Shown here: one piece after another, positions 7,471 through 13,307 of the stretch | Layout: every line of letters starts with the position of its first letter | How positions within the stretch are numbered: the first letter of the stretch is position 1 | Assembly: GCA_900556425.1 (NCBI GenBank) | Contig: USOR01000009.1 | Location: 1 to 14,445, forward strand | DNA from: an uncultured Coriobacteriaceae bacterium | GTDB lineage: Bacteria; Actinomycetota; Coriobacteriia; Coriobacteriales; QAMH01 | Reading direction: 5' to 3' | Length of the DNA stretch: 14,445 bases | The notes under the pieces: generated by a model | Database searches by the model: none | Seen by the model: the letters and a program-made list of their open reading frames with translations, nothing else | What the model was told of the DNA's origin: nothing | Program-made: the position numbers and the translations under genes

Positions 7471-7644
7471 GAGATTCCTCGACTGCGCAGTCTGTCGACT
7501 GCTCCGCTCGGAATGACAAAAGGACGCGGTGCATGCCCCCCTTACTGTCATCTCGAGCGAAGGGCTGCATCCCACTGTCATTTCGAGCGGAGCGAAGCGG
7601 AGTCGAGAAATCTCCTCGCTCCGCTGGAGCTTCTCCTCGCTCCG
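7471..7644. repeat. Dispersed TGTCATTYCGAG...RAATCTC palindromic repeats in a convergent spacer
   Basis: Three related units fill the 185-base gap between two converging genes. A 48-base unit lies on the minus strand (7471-7518), a left-end fragment at 7546-7563, and a 39-base unit on the plus strand (7576-7614). Each full unit starts TGTC and ends CTC, with an inner five-base inverted pair: ATTCC/GGAAT in the first and ATTTC/GAAAT in the last. A 13-base direct repeat TCTCCTCGCTCCG follows at 7611-7623 and 7632-7644. The units recur at 12411-12566. They resemble small non-coding palindromic repeats scattered in many bacterial genomes and may also serve as the only transcript end signal for both genes, since I see no classic terminator here. 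Confidence 0.8.
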
Positions 7645-7645
7645 T

Positions 7646-8875
7646 TTACTCCGGCTGACGAGGCGATATCTTCGAGAGCCTGATCGCGTGCGTTGCCAAA
7701 CGCAGCGCTGCGCGCGTGTTGGGGTCATCGAGATCCATGCCCGTAATTTGCTTGATCTTGCGTAACTTGTCGAATGCTGTCGTGCGCGAGCAGTACTCTG
7801 CCGCAACCGTGGGCTTCATCTGGAAGTCATGCTCGATATAGCTATCGAGGAAGTGCAGCAATGAACCTGTGCGCGCCTGGCCGTGCTCGTAATTGCGCAG
7901 GCGGCTGTACCCTGGTGGAAACAGCGTCGTCGGTGGGCACGTCTCCAATAGGTGCAGCGCCACGAAATCAAGGAAGCGGTCGTGAAAGATCGACACGACC
8001 TCGTCGGCGCTCAATGCGATGCTCATCTGCACGGCGGACTTGGCCTGCTGGCCGTAGTAGTAGAGATCCTGCAGCTCGCTGAATGGATTGCTCGCCCCAA
8101 CGCGCGCTTCTTTTGAGAGCGTGTGCAGGCGAGCGGCGATCTCGGATGCCGCCTCGCGATACCCCATCTTGGCATGCGTGAGATTCACGACGACGACGAG
8201 ATACTCCTCCTGAGGCAAATACACCTGCGCAGGTGTCTTGTCCGTCGTCTCGGGTTGAACGGTTGCGAGCATTGAGCGAAATGCCCCATCGGGAATTGTG
8301 CTCGTTACGCAAAGGTACTCATCGAGCAGGTCCCAGCCCCAATCGGCAATGGTGTCCTCGAGCAGCTGCCACGAGGTTATGTTGCGATGCAGCAGCAAGT
8401 TGAGCTGCTCGGCCAAGGCGCTCGGATCGGCATCCTGCGTCGGTTCATCATGCAGGCAATAGCGCAAGAGTGCAGCCGCACGGCGCATCGCTTCCTCGTC
8501 GCCACGCTCAACGGCATCGGCAAGGTTCGTAAAGCCGTCCGCATACCAGGCGATGGCCTCGGCGCAGTCTTTGAGGGCACGGTCAAAGTCACTCTCTGGC
8601 GCGTCGAGTATCAGAACGTTGAGCGCTTCGCATGCAAGCAGGTCTTCTTCGTTGGGAACACCCACGCACAGCAGGTTGGTGCCATCCTTGGCTCGGGACG
8701 CGCAACCTGCAAGCTCGTTTGCGCGCATGGCATACAAGGCGGTGGCATCATCGAGCGGCAGGGTACCAGCAGGTGTCACATAGCGAATCTGCCTGCTTCC
8801 TTCCGCATCGCGCACATGTGCAGATGCATGCCATTGTGCGAGGTCTCCTGCCAGTATCTCCATGCTCAGGAACAT
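7646..8875 (-). CDS. PucR/CdaR-family transcriptional regulator
   Basis: The 409-residue protein ends in a PucR-type helix-turn-helix domain (residues 339-400): LLHFLDSYIEHD, then AAEYCSRTTAFDKLRKI, then TGMDLDDPNTRAALRLA. This matches the family pattern 'L-x-x-Y-L-E-H-N...H-R-N-T-L-x-Y-R-L-x-R-I-x-x-L-T-G-L-D-L-D-D-P'. The upstream 330 residues are an effector or dimerisation region that I cannot assign to a named sensor domain; there is no membrane segment. It is divergent from the molybdopterin operon, with paired palindromes in the shared intergenic region, so it probably controls that operon and perhaps itself. Whether it represses or activates cannot be read. The start is uncertain: ATG 8875 lacks a strong ribosome site, and an alternative ATG lies at 8863. 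A perfect TATAAT on the minus strand at 8944-8939 supports a start near 8875. Confidence 0.85.
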   Translation of the reverse strand: MFLSMEILAGDLAQWHASAHVRDAEGSRQIRYVTPAGTLPLDDATALYAMRANELAGCASRAKDGTNLLCVGVPNEEDLLACEALNVLILDAPESDFDRALKDCAEAIAWYADGFTNLADAVERGDEEAMRRAAALLRYCLHDEPTQDADPSALAEQLNLLLHRNITSWQLLEDTIADWGWDLLDEYLCVTSTIPDGAFRSMLATVQPETTDKTPAQVYLPQEEYLVVVVNLTHAKMGYREAASEIAARLHTLSKEARVGASNPFSELQDLYYYGQQAKSAVQMSIALSADEVVSIFHDRFLDFVALHLLETCPPTTLFPPGYSRLRNYEHGQARTGSLLHFLDSYIEHDFQMKPTVAAEYCSRTTAFDKLRKIKQITGMDLDDPNTRAALRLATHAIRLSKISPRQPE

Positions 8876-8895
8876 AACATCTCATTTCGCTTATG

Positions 8896-8912
8896 CCGTA
8901 CGCTTGGTACGG
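8896..8912. promoter_or_regulatory. Palindrome CCGTAC-N5-GTACGG, candidate operator (left copy)
   Basis: Perfect six-base inverted repeat CCGTAC/GTACGG around GCTTG. It lies between the predicted -10 box of the regulator gene (8939-8944, minus strand) and its start codon, at roughly +20 to +36, where a bound protein could block elongation. The same arms with the same five-base spacing recur at 9005-9021, 109 bases away centre to centre. It could also form a short RNA hairpin in the regulator's leader. Confidence 0.6.
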
Positions 8913-8938
8913 AATCAAATGCATGGGCTCTCAGCAGA

Positions 8939-8944
8939 ATTATA
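8939..8944 (-). promoter_or_regulatory. Probable -10 box (TATAAT) of the PucR-family gene
   Basis: The minus strand reads TATAAT here, a perfect -10 consensus. The best -35 candidate, CGGACA (8960-8965), matches four of six bases but has only a 15-base spacer, so the promoter may depend on an activator. Transcription would start near 8932 and run through the left palindrome before the start codon at 8875. Confidence 0.5.
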
Positions 8945-8998
8945 GCTATCACCTGGAAATGTCCGTAGATACTTGTACTCGGAGGCAGGCAAATGCTG

Positions 8999-9004
8999 TC
9001 TAAT
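8999..9004 (+). promoter_or_regulatory. Probable -10 box (TCTAAT) of the molybdopterin operon
   Basis: TCTAAT matches five of six consensus bases and is directly followed by the right palindrome (9005-9021), so the palindrome would cover the transcription start. The -35 region is poor: TTGTAC at 8973-8978 has a 20-base spacer. A weak promoter with an operator at +1 fits a regulated gene. The resulting leader would be about 147 bases before ATG 9158. Confidence 0.4.
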
Positions 9005-9021
9005 CCGTACTCTGAGTACGG
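9005..9021. promoter_or_regulatory. Palindrome CCGTACTC-T-GAGTACGG, candidate operator (right copy)
   Basis: Perfect eight-base inverted repeat with a single central base. Its outer six bases on each side and the arm spacing are identical to the palindrome at 8896-8912. It abuts the predicted -10 box of the molybdopterin operon. A degenerate third version (CCGTAG, six bases, GTACTC) lies between the two at 8963-8980. Confidence 0.65.
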
Positions 9022-9157
9022 GTCTCATCGCAATTGGCCGCAGCGTCCGAGTCTGTCCGGTCATACGGCACCACGCGATAGCTTTTCGGTACCCCTTCAC
9101 GCTCATATGCTTGCGTTATGGCGAATCACCATGCATTACGAGCGAGAGGAGCAAGAT

Positions 9158-11539
9158 ATGGCGCTGAGAAAGACTGCGTCGCCAGCTGTCAAGCTGGACA
9201 GTCTCTCTGACGTGAACGACCTGGGTAAGCCCTGGAGATTCACAGATGAGGATACGGGCCTCACCGTTACGAGGAGCTGCGTGTGGTCGCCGCCGGGGTG
9301 TCATCCGGTCGGCTGTGGCCTAAAGCTCTATACCGACGAGAACGGACGTCTCGTCAAGGTCGAAGGAGATGAGAACCATCCCGTTACCCAGGGACGTTTG
9401 TGCGTGCGCTGCATCGCGTTGAAGGATTACGAGTACAACAATTCCCGCATATTGCATCCGATGAAACGCGATCGTGACAAGCGCGGACAGGCCGATGCCT
9501 GGGAGGAGATCAGTTGGGACGAAGCGCTTGATCTCATTGAAGAGCGTTATACGGAGATCACGAGCACATACGGCAAGGAGAGCTTCGTGAACTTCGGAGG
9601 CACCGGACGCGAAGGCGGCGTCTCGTGCATGACCTACACTGCGATGGTGTGGCAAACGCCCAACGCCTGCTATACGCAGTCAGGGTACGCGTGCTATTTC
9701 CCGCGTCTGGCCGCTGGCACCATGTCGGCTGGCTTGGTCTACCCCGAGATGGATTACGCGGGCTGCCTGCCTGGTCGCTATGATGATCCCGAGTATCACA
9801 TCCCCGGGGCAGTCGTGCTGTGGGGCAAGGTTCCCACGGTATCGAATCCGGACGGCGCGTTTGGTCATGCGGTCATCGACCTCATGAAGCGTGGCAGCAA
9901 GCTCATCATGGTCGACTCGCGTGTGAATTGGCTCACGACGCGCGCGGCCTATCACCTGCAGTTACGCCCCGGCACCGACACGGCCATCGCCATGGCGATG
10001 CTCGACGTGATCATTCGCGAGGGTCTTTACGATCACGAGTTCGTCGAGAAGTGGTGTTACGGCTTCGAGCAGCTTGCCGAGCGTGTGGCCACGATGCCAC
10101 CCGAGAAAGCTGCCGAGATCTGCGGCGTCCCCGCTGAGGACATTATCGGAGCGGCTCGTCTGTACGCTAATGCGGAGGCCGCCACGATCCAGTGGGGGCT
10201 TGCCACCGACCAGAAGACCAACGGCATGCAGCAGGCGCAGTGCATCATCGCGCTCATGGCCATTACGGGCAACATCGACCGTCCCGGCGGTCAGATAACC
10301 ACCGGTGGCGCTGTCGCACTCGACGCAGACACCGAGGAAGACGACGAGTACATGCCCTATATGGCGCTTGACGATGACGAGCTGCGCGCCAAGATGATAG
10401 GTCTCAAGGAGTACCCGGCATACTGCGGCATGAGCCAGAACTCGCATGCTGATCTCACCTTGCGCTGCATGGAGACGGACGAGCCCTATCCGTTACGCAT
10501 CGGCGCCTTTGCGGGCAATAACCTGCTGGCCTGCACGTCCGCCGAGCCCAAGCGCTGGGAGGCGGCCATCAACCGCTCGCTCGAGTTCGTCATTGGCTTC
10601 GACTGCTTCATGACCCCGTCTATCCAGGCGGTTTGCGACATCGTCTTGCCGCTGGCCACGGTCGTCGAGCGTGACAGCACCGTTGCCGCCGCGTATGGAT
10701 CGGCACCCCTGTACTTCGGCACGCAGAACAAATGCGTTGACGAGGGCGATTGTCGCGGTGACCTCGAGTTGCTCTACATCCTCGGCAAGCGTCTCAACCC
10801 CAAGCGCTTCGAGGAGTTTGACAGCTACTACGATCTGCTGCAATTCCTGCGCTTTGGCAAGAGCCGCACGTTCGAGGAGCTGCGAGAGCAGGTGTGCATC
10901 CAGAGCAAGAATGAGTACTACAAGTACGAGAAGGGCCTGATGCGTCCTGACGGCGCACCTGGCTTCAACACGCCGACTGGCCGTGTCGAGCTCTACAACC
11001 TTGGGTTCCAGCAGTTTGGTGACGACCCTCTTCCGTACTACGAGGAGCCCGATTTCAGCCCCATCAGCACGCCGGAGCTCCTGAAAGACTATCCCTTCGT
11101 GCTCACGACCGGTGCGCGCACCTACGCGTTCTTCCACTCGGAACATCGCCAGATTCCGCGCCTGCGCGAGCTGAACCCCAACCCGCTCGTGGAGATTAAT
11201 CCCGAGACGGCCAAGAAGCTTGGCATCGTCGATGGGCAATGGTGCCGTGTGTACAACCAGTTCGGCGAGGCCTACCTCAAGGCAAAGCTGACGGTATCGG
11301 TGAAGCCCGACGTGATCCATGCGCAGCACGGCTGGTGGTTCCCGGAGGAAGACGGCAATGCGCCGCATAACTACGGTGTGTACCGCTCGAATATCAACAA
11401 CCTCATCCCGAATTTCCATGTTGGCAAGCTGGGCTTCGGCGCACCGTTCAAATGCATGCTCTGCAATATCGAAGGCACGGATGAGAACTTTGATACGGAC
11501 ATGCAGCTTATCCAGGATAAATTTGGGGAGTTGAGGTAG
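9158..11539 (+). CDS. Molybdopterin-dependent oxidoreductase, acetylene-hydratase/catechol-dehydroxylase-like
   Basis: This 793-residue DMSO-reductase-superfamily catalytic subunit has no twin-arginine signal and is probably cytoplasmic. The N-terminal Fe-S region uses Cys41, Cys48, Cys53 and Cys82, a wider spacing than the usual CxxCxxxC, followed by KVEGDENHPVTQGRLC. Cys179 in CYFPR is the likely Mo or W ligand. IQWGLATDQKTNGMQQAQ (344-361) and GNIDRPGG (371-378) are typical of the molybdopterin domain. The C-terminal dinucleotide-binding domain starts near 645 and contains FHSEHRQIPRLRELNPNP (659-676), characteristic of the acetylene hydratase/transhydroxylase/catechol dehydroxylase branch. 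The start is chosen at 9158 because AGAGGAG lies six bases upstream; the frame is open back to 8993, but that stretch overlaps the predicted promoter and operator. A ferredoxin-like gene follows after two bases. The substrate cannot be assigned. Confidence 0.88.
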   Translation: MALRKTASPAVKLDSLSDVNDLGKPWRFTDEDTGLTVTRSCVWSPPGCHPVGCGLKLYTDENGRLVKVEGDENHPVTQGRLCVRCIALKDYEYNNSRILHPMKRDRDKRGQADAWEEISWDEALDLIEERYTEITSTYGKESFVNFGGTGREGGVSCMTYTAMVWQTPNACYTQSGYACYFPRLAAGTMSAGLVYPEMDYAGCLPGRYDDPEYHIPGAVVLWGKVPTVSNPDGAFGHAVIDLMKRGSKLIMVDSRVNWLTTRAAYHLQLRPGTDTAIAMAMLDVIIREGLYDHEFVEKWCYGFEQLAERVATMPPEKAAEICGVPAEDIIGAARLYANAEAATIQWGLATDQKTNGMQQAQCIIALMAITGNIDRPGGQITTGGAVALDADTEEDDEYMPYMALDDDELRAKMIGLKEYPAYCGMSQNSHADLTLRCMETDEPYPLRIGAFAGNNLLACTSAEPKRWEAAINRSLEFVIGFDCFMTPSIQAVCDIVLPLATVVERDSTVAAAYGSAPLYFGTQNKCVDEGDCRGDLELLYILGKRLNPKRFEEFDSYYDLLQFLRFGKSRTFEELREQVCIQSKNEYYKYEKGLMRPDGAPGFNTPTGRVELYNLGFQQFGDDPLPYYEEPDFSPISTPELLKDYPFVLTTGARTYAFFHSEHRQIPRLRELNPNPLVEINPETAKKLGIVDGQWCRVYNQFGEAYLKAKLTVSVKPDVIHAQHGWWFPEEDGNAPHNYGVYRSNINNLIPNFHVGKLGFGAPFKCMLCNIEGTDENFDTDMQLIQDKFGELR

Positions 11540-11541
11540 CC

Positions 11542-11904
11542 ATGGAAGCAATGGGACTGCTTATCGATTACGAACTATGCACGGGCTGTCAGTCATGCGA
11601 GGTGTCATGCAAGGAAGAGCACGATTATCCCGTGGGCAAATGGGGCATCCGCGTGCTTGACGATGGCCCATGGGAGATTGAGCCTGGTCATTACAACTGG
11701 AACAAGATTCCGGTGCCGACAGATCTGTGCGACTTGTGCATCGATCGTACAAGTCGTGGCCGAGAGCCCATCTGCGTACATCACTGCCTTGCCAATGTGA
11801 TGTATTACGGGCCAGTCACCGAGCTTGCGCAGAAGATGGACGGACAGCGACGTCAGGTCATTTTCACGCCAGTCTACAAGCCATACGAAAAGCTGAGGGA
11901 CTAG
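11542..11904 (+). CDS. Small two-cluster [4Fe-4S] ferredoxin-like electron-transfer subunit
   Basis: This 120-residue protein resembles a shortened DmsB-type subunit. Cys13, 16, 19 and 23 form CxxCxxCxxxC. Cys63, 66, 78 and 82 form CxxC-x11-CxxxC. Together they supply eight ligands for two [4Fe-4S] clusters. DmsB-type subunits usually carry four clusters and about 200 residues, so this is a compact version, and the proline usually following the last cysteine is leucine here. There is no signal peptide or membrane anchor, so the complex appears soluble. ATG 11542 lies two bases after the stop of the catalytic subunit, with GAGG five bases upstream, suggesting coupled translation. The likely role is passing electrons to the molybdopterin subunit; the electron donor is not encoded here. 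Confidence 0.87.
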   Translation: MEAMGLLIDYELCTGCQSCEVSCKEEHDYPVGKWGIRVLDDGPWEIEPGHYNWNKIPVPTDLCDLCIDRTSRGREPICVHHCLANVMYYGPVTELAQKMDGQRRQVIFTPVYKPYEKLRD

Positions 11905-11911
11905 AAACGAG

Positions 11912-11942
11912 GACGGAGTGTCGTTGAAAGGGGCACTCCGTC
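11912..11942 (+). other. Intercistronic hairpin between ferredoxin-like and FKBP genes
   Basis: GACGGAGTG (11912-11920) pairs perfectly with CACTCCGTC (11934-11942). Two more pairs (U-G and C-G) can extend the stem to eleven, leaving a nine-base loop. No T-run follows, so it is not a standard terminator. It begins eight bases after the ferredoxin-like stop and ends five bases before the next Shine-Dalgarno. Possible roles are 3'-end stabilisation of the upstream message, or tuning of prolyl isomerase translation. Confidence 0.65.
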
Positions 11943-11959
11943 TCTGCAAGGAGGTCTTT

Positions 11960-12403
11960 ATGACGCTTCCTAATATCGAGCGGTCGGGGAAGACGGCGCA
12001 CGTACGTTATCGAGGTGGCGTACAAGGCAAGCCGCCCGAAGACATCTGCTGGAATGAGCCCACAACCATTCGCATGGGCGTGGGCGAGGTCATACGCGGC
12101 ATTGACGAGGCGCTCTATGACATGGAGATTGGCGAGGTGCGCACCGTCGTGTTGCCTCCCGAGAAGGCGTATGGTGAGCACGACCCGGCAGGCGTGCAGC
12201 GCTTCCTGCGCCGCGACTTTCCCAACGGCGACGACATCTACGAGGGTTTCGTGGGCAGTTGGGTCAATCCGGTGTCTCAGCGCAGGATTCCGGCCATCTG
12301 CACGAAGGCGACAAAGGACTTCATCCTAGTCGATTTCAATCATCCCTTTGCCGGCAAAACACTCGAGTACGAGATCGAGTTGCTTGGGATAAGCGACGAT
12401 TGA
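11960..12403 (+). CDS. SlyD-like FKBP-type peptidyl-prolyl cis-trans isomerase
   Basis: This 147-residue cytoplasmic protein has the FKBP core (IRMGVGEVIRGIDEALYDM, 37-55; EVRTVVLPPEKAYGEHD, 59-75), then an inserted chaperone-like flap (about 76-118), then the closing FKBP strands VDFNHPFAGKTLEYEIELL (124-142), a hallmark of the SlyD branch. It lacks the long His/Cys-rich metal-binding tail of E. coli SlyD. The start is placed at 11960 because AAGGAGG lies five bases upstream; an in-frame ATG at 11918 falls inside the preceding hairpin and is unlikely. Its place in the molybdopterin operon, with no TorD/DmsD-type chaperone in view, suggests a folding helper for the oxidoreductase (inference). 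Confidence 0.88.
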   Translation: MTLPNIERSGKTAHVRYRGGVQGKPPEDICWNEPTTIRMGVGEVIRGIDEALYDMEIGEVRTVVLPPEKAYGEHDPAGVQRFLRRDFPNGDDIYEGFVGSWVNPVSQRRIPAICTKATKDFILVDFNHPFAGKTLEYEIELLGISDD

Positions 12404-12410
12404 TCTCCCC

Positions 12411-12566
12411 TGTCATCTCGAGCGAAGCGAACGTCAGTGAGCGAAGTCGAGAGATCTCTCCGTTCCGCGGCCTGGCGGCCGCTCCAGTCGAGATGACAGA
12501 TGGGCTTCACGCTTCCCCTGTCATTTCGAGCGGAGCGAACGTCAGTGAGCGAAGTCGAGAAATCTC
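12411..12566. repeat. Second cluster of the dispersed TGTCATYTCGAG palindromic repeats
   Basis: Two 48-base units in the same direction (12411-12458 and 12519-12566) differ at only three positions. Two of those changes compensate each other: ATCTC/GAGAT in the first and ATTTC/GAAAT in the second. Between them, 12451-12498 reads as a unit in the opposite direction, ending CGAGATGACA and sharing the palindrome GAGATCTC with the first unit. The internal segment repeats GAGCGAAG-type words. As with the cluster at 7471-7644, it lies between two converging genes and downstream of the molybdopterin operon, where it may help end transcription. Confidence 0.82.
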
Positions 12567-12575
12567 CGAGAATTC

Positions 12576-12607
12576 AAAAAAAGGGGTGGCCCTTAGGGGC
12601 CACCCCT
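12576..12607 (-). terminator. Intrinsic terminator of the LysR-domain/CoA-ligase operon
   Basis: An eleven-base stem (12582-12592 with 12597-12607, AGGGGTGGCCC) closes a four-base loop. On the minus strand it is followed by seven Ts (12582-12576), making a strong terminator for the leftward gene that stops at 12636. The plus-strand side has no T-run, so it works in one direction. Confidence 0.92.
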
Positions 12608-12635
12608 GTGCGACTGCCGAGTCTGAGAGTCGCTT

Positions 12636-13289
12636 TTAGAACTTCGCGTACTTCTTGAGGTTGCTTTCGAGCTTCTCGATGAACTTCCTGGCCGTATCGG
12701 AAAGCTCCGCGCCCTTCTTCACGATGTAGCCCAGGTGCAGCGTCACGTCCGTGTCGAGGCGTACCGTGGCCAGTGATGATCCATCGGAGATGCCGACGAG
12801 GATGCCGCTCGTCACCGTGTAGCCGTTGAGCGCGACGATGAGTTCGGAGAGCGAGGCGCGGTCCGTGCAGGCGATGCTCTTGTGGCGCTTCTCGTCCGCG
12901 AGAGCCTCCTCGGCGAAATAGACCGGAGCATCCTCCTCCTGCTCGAAGTAGATATACGGGAAATCCTCGAGCTGATCGAGCGTGAGCGATTCGGCGTTCA
13001 CGAGCGGGTGACTCTTGGGAAGCGCGACACGAGGGGTCGATTCGATGAGCTCGACGAATTCAACGCCTGCCTCCGTGAAGGCCTCTTCGAGCCCGTCTTT
13101 CGAGCGCGTCGTCTCGACGAGCACGCCGATCTCGCTCTCGCCATTCGCGACGTCTTCGATGACGCGCCTGGTCGTGCGGTCACGCAGCGCGTACTCGTAA
13201 TCATCACCGCCCAGCGAAAGCACGAGGCTTGCGAAGGATTGAACATCGAACAGGTAGTGCTGTCCGGAGATTGCGAATTTCTTGGTCAT
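12636..13289 (-). CDS. LysR effector-binding domain protein lacking the DNA-binding domain
   Basis: All 217 residues correspond to the substrate-binding half of LysR-type regulators. The N-terminus starts directly at the first strand (KKFAISGQHYLFDVQSF), and EIGVLVETT, VALPKSHPLV and ALNGYTVTSGI match typical core strands and loops of a clostridial/actinobacterial LysR subgroup. The helix-turn-helix and linker helix, usually residues 1-85, are absent. This is not a truncation by the window or an obvious frameshift: ATG 13289 has AAGGAGA upstream, and the sequence before it is the end of another gene. It lies 18 bases downstream of the CoA-ligase-like gene. There is no signal peptide. It may be a ligand sensor or a partner of a full-length LysR protein encoded elsewhere (inference). 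Confidence 0.85.
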   Translation of the reverse strand: MTKKFAISGQHYLFDVQSFASLVLSLGGDDYEYALRDRTTRRVIEDVANGESEIGVLVETTRSKDGLEEAFTEAGVEFVELIESTPRVALPKSHPLVNAESLTLDQLEDFPYIYFEQEEDAPVYFAEEALADEKRHKSIACTDRASLSELIVALNGYTVTSGILVGISDGSSLATVRLDTDVTLHLGYIVKKGAELSDTARKFIEKLESNLKKYAKF

Positions 13290-13307
13290 GATGTCTCCTT
13301 TGCCTTC

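Noticed and set aside
8993..9157. Upstream extension of the molybdopterin subunit by 55 residues
   Set aside because: The region contains the predicted promoter and palindrome, the extra sequence has no targeting motif, and ATG 9158 has a strong ribosome site.
9158..9280. Twin-arginine export signal on the molybdopterin subunit
   Set aside because: The N-terminus has no RR motif or hydrophobic stretch, and the partner subunit has no membrane anchor.
10493..11551. Open frame of 352 codons on the minus strand, and another at 4506-5459
   Set aside because: Both are antisense to genes with clear domains, lack ribosome sites and show no family motifs.
11918..11959. Upstream start for the FKBP protein adding 14 residues
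   Set aside because: The ATG falls inside the intercistronic hairpin and the AAGGAGG site clearly serves ATG 11960.
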